Shown here piece by piece: positions 55,813 through 64,000 of a DNA stretch of 64,000 bases. The DNA comes from Cytospora piceicola. Lineage: Eukaryota; Ascomycota; Sordariomycetes; Diaporthales; Cytosporaceae. Location: contig JALQBC010000064.1 in the NCBI GenBank assembly GCA_023375675.1, positions 81,262-145,261 on the forward strand. Direction: 5' to 3'. The notes beneath the pieces are model-generated. The model was not told the DNA's origin, searched no databases, and saw nothing but the letters and a program-made list of their open reading frames with translations. The position numbers and the translations under genes were made by a program. Each line of letters starts with the position of its first letter. The stretch's first letter is position 1.

Positions 55813-56417
55813 CTAAAAAAGTATCCCTTCCTCGTCTTCCTCGTCTCCTAAATTAATTCCTTCCTCTTTACAATCTACTATTTCCCCTCGTTCGTACCGG
55901 TCTTTTTATTTTCTATATTAAATTAATAAATAAAAATTAATTTAAATAAATAAATAAAATAAACTTACTGTAAATAAGCTGTATACGCAGCTATTTTCTT
56001 CGAAACCCTTTTAATTTCGGCTGTAAAAGTACGGTTTTACCGGTAGATTTCTTCTATATTTAACAGACTTTTACCGTAACGAATAAATTCAGGCTCAGAA
56101 AGAGGGTAAATCTGTAAAAGAATATGCCCTCTTTTCTTTAAAAAGTACTATAAAAGGTTTCGTTCGAATTTTAAGCCGTATTTAATTTTATAGGCTTAAA
56201 AATCGATTCTAGCCTCCTCGAAAAAGGCTTTTATTATTTTAAATTCAGCAATAAGCTAGCAGATATTTCTATAGCTTTCGCTAGGTCTCGAACAAAAGTA
56301 ATTAAAATAATAATTAATATAAGAATCTAAAAGGGTATCGGGACCCCTTAAATTAATATAAAAAAATGCTTCTATTATAGTAAATTATTAGGTATAAAAA
56401 CCTAATATTACTAAAAG
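55813..56417 (-). pseudogene. RIP-degraded multi-exon gene of unknown family
   Basis: A single frame on the minus strand can be followed through an internal exon (56417-55969, preceded by a pyrimidine tract and CAG acceptor) and, across a 56-nt intron with GTAAGT donor, into a final exon (55912-55813) ending in TAG. Protein blocks: ILGFYT, FTIIEAFFYINLRGPDTLLD, FNYFCSRPSESYRNIC, FKIIKAFFEEARIDF, YGLKFERNLL, FLKKRGHILLQIYPLSEPEF, IRYGKSLLNIEEIYR, then KDRYERGEIVDCKEEGINLG and an acidic tail. At least seven in-frame TAG or TAA sit where CAG or CAA fits, the RIP pattern, while frame and splice sites survive. The 5' exon was not found. Family unknown. It is transcribed away from the helicase relic. 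Confidence 0.65.
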
Positions 56418-56764
56418 CTGAAAAAAGAAAAAAGAAAAGGAAAGTAGACAGAAAGAAAAAGAGAAAAGTTGTATTTTTATAAAAGAAAATTTAAATTTTT
56501 ACTTAGTAAGTACGCTTATTAATTAAAGTTAATTAGTAATTAAACTTTTTTTTTTATTATAATTTAATAATTTAATATTTACCTTTAATTAGTCGATAGA
56601 AAGAATAAATAAATTATTTAAATTATTATTAAGTTTATTAGTTTTATTACTTATTTAAAGTATTTTAATTTATATTATATCTCGACGAGTTTTTAATATT
56701 TTAATATTTTAATTTTTCCTTTAGTATTTAGTTACCTTATACTTACCCTAGTATTTTTACTAGG
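56418..56764. other. AT-rich DNA between relics
   Basis: Pyrimidine tract of the intron acceptor and AT-rich sequence; a 5' exon of the upstream relic may be hidden here. Confidence 0.4.
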
Positions 56765-56935
56765 TTTTTTTAGAGGTACGCTAGTACGTACGTGCCGGAA
56801 GATAAATTTAGTAGCTATAAGTCGATTTTTTTAAAACCCTATACTAACTAATTAGTCGGCTAACTTAAACGTACACCATAGCCTCCCATAGCGTGCTACA
56901 GGGTAAAACGATGTCGAAGGGACTGTAAAAGGGAA
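56765..56935 (+). repeat. Dispersed repeat, copy 4
   Basis: The least damaged copy (GTACGTACGTGCCGGAAG, AAGTCGATTTTTT, GTGCTACAGGGTAAAACG). Useful as a guide to the original sequence of the family. Confidence 0.8.
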
Positions 56936-56999
56936 AAAAAAAATCGAGAAAAAAATTAAACTGATTTTTAAGCCCTCTTATAGTACTATTAAATTTTTA

Positions 57000-57245
57000 T
57001 TAGTACTATTACCGCCGGTATTACCCTTAAAAGATATAAAATACAGAGGGTGCTACGCTATAATAATTACTTTTTAGTACTATTAAAAAAATTACAGACT
57101 TAAAAGATATAAAATATAAAGGGTGCTACGTTATAATAGTTACTTTTTAGTACTATTAAAAACATTACAGACCTAAAAGATATAAAATATAAAAGGTACT
57201 ACGCTATAATAGTTACTTTTTAGTACTATTAAAAACATTACTTAA
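57000..57245. repeat. 73-bp tandem repeat, three to four copies
   Basis: GATATAAAATA recurs at 57033, 57106 and 57179, each followed by GGGTGCTACG- or GGTACTACG-type sequence and TTACTTTTTAGTACTATT. Confidence 0.9.
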
Positions 57246-57279
57246 AAAAGTATTATATATAAAAATACTTAAGCTTTAA

Positions 57280-60200
57280 AACCGCCCGGCGATTTTATCG
57301 TCTAGTCCTTCTTTAGGCCCTATACAGCCTATAGAACTTTTAAAAACTACGGTACCTATAGAATCTAGTAGTTTTATAAGGCTTATAGCGCCTTTAGAAG
57401 GTACTACGCCTAACTTTATATTAAAAACAAATTCTTTATTCCCTTTTATAGGGTTTTTATAGGGCTCGGGCCTTTTAATATACTCTATTTACCAGATCGG
57501 GCTTATTTATAACCGCCTAAAAGAGTATATACGGGCAGGGAACCACGCATTTTCAAAATCTGAAATAAAAAAGATTAAACAATAGGCTTTAAGCTTCCCT
57601 AACCTTTTAAAATCAGAAGAAGAATTAAAAGGATTTAGCGGTTACCCTTCTAAAGAAACGCCGGCTATAAAGGGTTTAACAGTAATTAAAAACGGTTACG
57701 CCTATAATTATACCCCTAGCTGTAATTACTGTAGCGTTACAGAAAGTATAATTCGAAAGCATATACAAAAAGAGTATAAACCTTTAAAACGGCCTAGAAA
57801 ACCTACTAAAGGAAATTCTTTAAAGTAGTTTTATAAGACCGGGGCTAATTTACAGCGCTTTTTAAATAATGGAAATAGCAGCTGTTATTTCGAGGTTAAT
57901 TACAGGCGTATATCGCCTATAATTACTGCTACCCCTGCTATAATCGAAGGCGAAAGCTCTGAAATCGGGTCGGATATAGTATTAAATAGGCCCGAAAATA
58001 GGCCTGAAAATAGCGATAGCGATAGCGATTTTAGTAGCTTTAATAGCGATAATTTAAAAGACTTTAGTACTAAAGCTTCTACGATTAGGCTAGAAAACGC
58101 TGCTAAATTTAAGGCGTTAAATGAGAGGGAAGCGCCTAACCCGTAGTTTCGAAAATTCGGGGCTTTAAGGCACCTATCGCGAATAAAGGCTACTAAAGAG
58201 GAAATTAAAGCCTTTACTATACTATATCCGGCCCCGATTTTAGCGGAGAAAATACCGGAAGAAAATAAATTAAAAGGGCGAGGCCTTTTAGAAATTTATT
58301 CTTCGATCGACCGTATTATTTCAGAGGGTAAAAGGCGAATAAATTCAGACGAGTTCTCCCGGATCGAGTTATTAGAATTAAATCGGACCGATTTAAATAG
58401 CAGCCTTCGAAAGCCGTTTAATACCCTGTATAAACTAGCTACGTAGAATCGCTATAATATCGTTTTTAAACGTTTAATTACGTTTATATTTCGAACTATA
58501 AATATTCCCGAGGGGAAAAGGCCTGCTTACGTCCTTTCGGATAACAAAACTACTTAGTTAAATAGCCTTAAAAGGTCTTTAAAAAGGGTTATTTTAAAGG
58601 TTCCGATCGACTTTAATTTAGAATTTTTATAGGGCTCTATAGCTAAAATCGAGTATTCTAGCCTCGATTTTACACTATTAGGCCTAATTTTAAGTATATT
58701 CGATCGTAGCCTAAATAACGGCGAATTTTAAAGCGTTTTAATTAGCTTTATAAGCGTTTTGTATATCCGAGAGGACGGGACCTACGAAAAGGTCGATGTT
58801 ATAACCCCTATTATCTCTGCTATTACTACGTTATCTCGATTATTTATTATAGAATTATGCTACTGAGGTATCGAACGAAAAGTAAACAGATTTATTAGCG
58901 AGGGTTTTACAAAAGCAGAAGCTATTAAAAAGGCGCCTATTTTATTTAATAAAATTTAATATACTATAAAAGCTATTTTCCTGCCTAGTACAGAATATAA
59001 GCCCTTACCTTATTTAATTAATTTACGTTCTTACGGGCTTACTTTAATAAATAATAATATTAAAGCCGGGGGTATTAGCTAGGATAATGATACCTTAATA
59101 TATAAAGAAATTCGCCTTACGATTACTAGTATTAAAAACTCTATTCGAAAAGGTATTTTTTAGGCCCGAGAGGTCTTTTTTAAAGACCTTTTATATATTC
59201 CGGAGCGCCGAAATAACGAGGGCGTAAATTTAATCGAATATTATAAGGGCTTTTTACCTGAAATAGACTGGGAAAATTTAACCGATAATACTACAGAACA
59301 GTCTATCGGTTACTCTTTTATTTCTGAATTAGAAAAGAGCCTTTTATTTAATACTAAGCAGTAGCTTTTAAGGCGAATTTTATTAAATAAAGTAGCCCGA
59401 AAGGCCTGGTTCCCTCGCTTAGAAGTAACTAAATTTAAAGAGCCTTCGATTAAAAAGGCTAAACGATATAGCCGTTTAATAGGCCTATTTCTCGAGAAAT
59501 TAGCCGCTTTAGTATATATTACCTTTAGGCAGCCTGTTAGAGGTATAGAAGCCTTATCGATTCGGTTTAGGAACGGCGATAACGAGGGTTCTAGAGGGTT
59601 TTTCCTCGATAAAGGCCTAATTCTAGTTAATTACAGGCTACTATAAAGGCTACGCTACCTTTAGTAAATTAAAAATAATTTACCGTTATCTGCTTAAAGA
59701 AGTAGGCGAGCTTCTTTCTTATTATATCTTATTAGCCTTGCCTTTTTTCGAAGATTTACAGGCAAATTTAAACGGCGTTACTTCTTTTAGTAATCGAATC
59801 TAGCTTATAGCGCCTGAAAAAGGGAAGGCGAATAATTCTAATAGCGCGATTCCGGGGGCTCGATTTAATAGCTTTAAAATAGGGCCTAATACGGACGATT
59901 TAGAGCCTTTCGAGGCTTTAAATAATACGGAAGCTTTATTTAATAATTTTTAGTACCGATTAGTAGCGTTTTTTAGTAGTCCTCGATTAATTAAAGCTAT
60001 TAGTAATTTATTTACAGAAGGGTGCGGGCAGAATATAGGCCTTGCTAGCTAGAGGTATATCGCTATAGCTATTAGCTGTAAGGCTTTAAATTTAAATAGT
60101 ATAAGGGAGTATACTATTAAATTAGCAGGTACGAGCTTTAATAGCGATAATAGTAGTACCGATAGCGATCGAATAGAAGATTTAATGGCCGGGTATATTA

Positions 60201-62950
60201 CTAAAACTGCTACGAATATTTACAGGCGTTTAATTAGAGACGGCTTTTTTATCGACCCTTTTAAAAGAGAGGCTTTTCGGCGCTATTCGGTAGCTTAGCA
60301 CGATTTATTAGGCTTTAACGACTCTATTTTAGGTACCGAAGCCTTACGGAAACGGAAGGCCGATAGCGAAATAGGCTTTGAAAATAATAAAATTAGAGAG
60401 GACCGAATTAACAGCCTAGCGTCTGTTAATTTAGAGCGAGAATTACGGCGTATTTACAACCGTCTTATAGGTTTTATTAAATTTCGAGGCTTATAAAAGG
60501 CTGCTTTAAAGGCTATTATAGCCTATAAAACGCCTATTATTTCTATTTTCGGTACCGGGGTAAGGAAAAGTCTTTTATTTTTACTGCCTGCTTATTCGTT
60601 TAAAGGGGGGGTTACTATAGTTATAGAGCCGTTAGTAGCTTTAATCGAAGACTTAAACGAACGCTGTAAATCGATTAGAATCTTTAGTACTATTTAGAAT
60701 AATTCTAGGCCTTACGTTACTAGTAGTATTATTTTTACTACGCCTGAAATAGCCGCTACAGACCTCTTTAAGGCCGTATTAACCGATTTAGCTTACTTAG
60801 AACGGCTAGATCGGATAATATTCGACGAGTGCGATTTAATTCTAGAGGGTAACGATCGATTTAGGCCTGATTTAGGCCGGTTAGGGGAATTAAATATTTA
60901 CGGCGTATAGTCGATTTATTTAACCGCTACCTTTCCGCCTTTTAAAGAGCGTTTATTTTTCGAAAAAGCCTATATAGAAGATTCCGATAGGCTTGTTATT
61001 TTTCGAATACCTACTAGTAAGCTTAATATCCACTATAGCGTTAAAAGCCTTTATTATAGTAAAAAGCAACGGGATAAAAATACTAAATTAGTAATTTTAT
61101 TGTCTACTATAAATTTAATGGTTTTAGAAGCCTTAGATAATTTAAAGCCTAATTCTCGCGCTATTATTTTTTGTCTTTCGAAATTAATTATAAGAGAATT
61201 AAGCCTGAAATTAAAGTGCTTAACGTATTATAGCGATATAGACGTATTAGAGGGGGTAGATAAAAATAAAAGGCTTACGGAATTCGCGTCGGATACTTCT
61301 ATTAAAGGGTTTTATAAAGACGGCTACGTTATAACAGGTATTATAGCTATAAGACGGGGTTTAAATATCCCTAATATACGCTTAATTATTTATATAGGAG
61401 GCCGTTTTTCTATAGACGAATTTATTTAAGGGGTAGGGCGGGGGGCTAGAAACGGGGGGGCCTGTGAATCTGTTTTAATAGATACGAAAGAATACTCGTT
61501 TAATAAAGATTCGATTAATAATTTAGGCCTTTATACCTTTAAAGATTATATCGATAGGGGTATATGCCGGCGAATTATTTTAGATTCTTATTTAGACGGC
61601 TGAGAAGACCGAGAGAGCTGTTCCCTTACTGAAATTCCGTGTGATATCTGCTTGCTAAATTATTTTAAGGGTATAGCCGGGAATTTAAGGGGGTCTGAAT
61701 TTATTCGGGGTTATAATAGTAGCTGCGACGAAAATATAAAGGGATTAGGCGAGAATAAAGGTAGCGTACCTTTGAAAAAAAGCTTAGAAAATAGGGAAGA
61801 GAGGGGAATTAAAGGGAAAGGGAAGGCGAAGGAAGCTGCTATTTTAATTCCTTCCGATAACGACGATTATTCGGAAGGGTTAAATGCAAACGATTTATTA
61901 GAGGCTATAAGGCCTATTTCTCTTATAAATAATTCTAATTTAGAAAGGGTTATAGTACTTAATACCGTTGTAAATAATTCCGAAGGACTTAACCCGAATT
62001 TTCTAGGTTTAAATAGGGATATCGAGAGAACGAGTAGCCTAGGCTATAAGGGAGGAAGGACGTTTAATTTAAATAAGGGTATACCTAAATCGTTTTTAAT
62101 TATTAGAGATAGCGAGGGCGAAATCGATAGCGAAATCGAGGACGAAATTATTAGCGAAATTAAAGGCGATTTAAACCTTAATTTAAATATAAATTTACCC
62201 CTTCGGACGGTAGGAAGGCCTAATAGCCTAGGTTCGAGTACCTCGCAGGCGGGCCTTAGTACTATAGCTTCTAATTTAACTAGAGAAATTAACGAAAGGG
62301 CTAAAAAGGTAACCGGGAAGTTAGAGGCGTTAAAATCGAATTTTGCAGTATTAGTTTATTTTTTTAAGGCATTTATCCTCCTTAAATTTAATTAATTAGT
62401 AGGGTGCCCTTACTGTTTAAATTTAAATAGCGGTAAGCACCTTTTAAAAGACTGTAAAAAGCCTAATTTAACGCCTTACGAATAAAAAGCCTGCGATTTC
62501 TTTAAGCGGTTAAGGTACTATATTACTAGGGAACGCTCTGGCGGCTTTTATAGCGGCTGCTATTATTGTTACTTGCCTTTTACCCTTTATAACTGCTAGG
62601 AGGCCTTAGATTTAGGGGGGTAGGCCTTTATCGAAGGCGAGGAATACGATTTAAGGCTCGATTTTATCGATTTTACAGTACGTATACTGTTTTTTAGTAG
62701 GGAGTTATGGGGGGATGAATTTACTACGGAGGTTATAAGGCAGTTTAGGCGTTTTAAAGACCTGGATTTATTTAAAGAAGCGTCTGAAACCTTCTTAGAT
62801 CGCTTCTATAGCAGGGTTAAAAGGGAGAATTTCGAAGGGAGCAAGCTATTAGTGCTAATTATCTCGCTCTGCCCTTATTTATACCCTCGTTTCGAAACGG
62901 TATATAACGATTTACTTTCGAAAGGTATTGTAAGCGAAGGAAACTAGGAA
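57280..62950 (+). pseudogene. Relic of a large RecQ-like helicase, telomere-linked helicase type
   Basis: About 5.7 kb keeps protein-like sequence with many in-frame TAG/TAA. From N to C: a C2H2-like finger CNYCSVTESIIRKHIQKEY (57721-57777), Ser/Asp-rich linker, YKGFLPEIDWEN, a frameshift at about 59636 that moves the frame by one, GYATFSKLKIIYRYLLKEVG, the ATP-binding site GTGVRKS (60551-60571; Arg replaces the usual Gly), FDECD (60821-60835), YLTATFPP, then the helicase C domain in the longest open piece, 61100-61429 (ITGIIAIRRGLNIPNIRLII). After it come a charged linker and a zinc knuckle CPYCLNLNSGKHLLKDC (62405-62455). This order resembles fungal telomere-linked helicases and related OrsD/DUF3505 proteins. 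Inactive by frameshift, stops and the altered Walker A. Confidence 0.7.
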
Positions 62951-62979
62951 TTTTAGTTAGTTTTTATATAAAGCCGAAT

Positions 62980-63600
62980 TTTACTGGTTTTATACTATTT
63001 TTATTTATTTTTTACCGTGAAAACTACGCCTATAAACTAATATTTTAGAATATCTTTAGCTAATAAGGCCCTAATACCGCCTGTATTATGATATTTAAAG
63101 CCGTAGAAAATACTGTAATATAGCCTTGAATTTTAGTTATTTAATACATTTAGACTCGTCTCTCCCGGCTTAACAGGCGCCTTTATAAGAGTATTAACAC
63201 GAATTTACTCCTATTCTCTTTCCTCTTTTTCTCGCTTTAGGCTTTAGAATTTAATATTATTTAAAGTACCCGTAAATAGCCCTGATTTATACTAGTTATA
63301 TATTAATTTTATTTATTTTTTTCTTATAAAAACCCCGCTTATAAACGAATATTTTAAAATGCCTTTAGCTAATATGGCCTTAAGGCCGCCTATATTTTAG
63401 TTTTTTAAGCCGTTTAAAATACTATAATATAGCCCTGAATTATAGCTATATAATGTACCTAGAATTATTTATTCTAGCCTAATAGGCCCCTCTCTAATAA
63501 TACTAATACGGAACTGCTCGGTTTTTCTTTCTCTCTTTTATCGCTTTAGGCCTTATAATTATATATTTTTAAAAATACCCCTTACTAAGCCTGATTTTTA
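62980..63600. repeat. 310-bp tandem duplication
   Basis: CTTTAGCTAATA and flanking blocks at 63053 and 63363, with CGCTTTAGGC and similar words following in both copies. Lies directly downstream of the helicase relic. Confidence 0.8.
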
Positions 63601-64000
63601 GCTATTAAACGCCCTTAAATATATTTAATTTAATATAATATAGCGGCCGCTATTAACGCTATTATAGGCTTACGCCCCTGCCTAGCCTACTTACAGCGCT
63701 ATACTAGGCACTTTCACCCTCGAAGTAAGTTTAAAAGCGCCGGCAAAGCTCCGATTCTTATAATTTAGTAGTTAATATAGTAAATAGCCTAGTCGTATAG
63801 CGTAATATAGTAAATTTAATAAAATGCTTAGGTTTTTAATTTAAATATGTAAAAAATATGATTTTATCTGTAATTCTAACCTGTAATCGTGCTTAGTAAA
63901 TAAATCTGTAATTCTAAAATAGTAAAATTAAATTATAATTAAAATAAATTAAATAATTCATTTAATTCGATTTTATTTTATTTATTTTATATTTTTTATA
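63601..64000. other. AT-rich end of window
   Basis: A short GC-richer patch at about 63640-63760, otherwise RIP-like. No gene and no telomere repeat. Confidence 0.5.

Noticed and set aside
63601..64000. Telomere repeats at the right end
   Set aside because: No TTAGGG or CCCTAA tandem is present.

Overview
The window looks like a chromosome segment of a filamentous ascomycete (Pezizomycotina). Genes carry short introns (about 50-190 nt) with GT..AG ends and CTRAC/CTAAT-like branch sites, and the families are typical of fungi: PTH11-type membrane proteins, an MBOAT-2/wax-synthase-like acyltransferase, a 3CxxC zinc finger, an extracellular intradiol dioxygenase and a GliT-like oxidoreductase. 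Long stretches carry the signature of repeat-induced point mutation (RIP): very AT-rich DNA in which Trp codons (TGG) and Gln codons (CAG/CAA) have become stops, the change expected from CpA-to-TpA mutation. The genus cannot be told from the sequence alone.

Layout. Positions 1-22,000 have normal base composition and sparse genes: the 3' part of an O-methyltransferase (to 771), a small secreted protein (2562-3211, -), a SEC11-like signal peptidase (4799-5487, -), an MBOAT-type acyltransferase (6628-7839, +), a 3CxxC zinc-finger protein (9109-9600, +), an intradiol dioxygenase (15645-17173, +), a broken methyltransferase (17.9-18.6 kb), a thioredoxin-reductase-like flavoprotein (18911-19946, -) and a short-chain dehydrogenase (20825-22001, -). 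Positions 22,352-25,397 form one large imperfect palindrome with 0.5-kb arms, TTAC/GTAA microsatellites and two internal hairpin elements. Positions 25.4-43.4 kb mix relics and intact genes: a GMC-oxidoreductase remnant, a PTH11-like pseudogene with Trp-to-stop changes, a hypothetical gene (30463-31125), a frameshifted LaeA-like methyltransferase, a 394-bp hAT-type MITE with perfect 8-bp target duplication, a broken hypothetical gene, an intact cytochrome P450 (38235-39961, -) and an intact three-exon PTH11-like gene (42002-43350, +).

From about 43.4 kb to the end the sequence is heavily RIP-degraded. It holds several tandem satellites (periods about 198, 149, 219, 277, 150, 73 and 310 bp), a 180-bp higher-order repeat, a four-copy dispersed repeat, a relic of an unrecognised multi-exon gene (55813-56417, -) and, facing away from it, a 5.7-kb relic of a large RecQ-like helicase with a C2H2-like finger and a C-terminal zinc knuckle. 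The helicase resembles fungal telomere-linked helicases, so the right end may be subtelomeric, although no telomere repeat is present.

Functionally, the O-methyltransferase, acyltransferase, dioxygenase, flavin oxidoreductase, dehydrogenase, LaeA-like methyltransferase and P450 are the kinds of tailoring enzyme found in secondary-metabolite clusters, but no polyketide, peptide or terpene backbone enzyme was seen. Cluster membership is therefore an inference; an eroded accessory region is equally likely.
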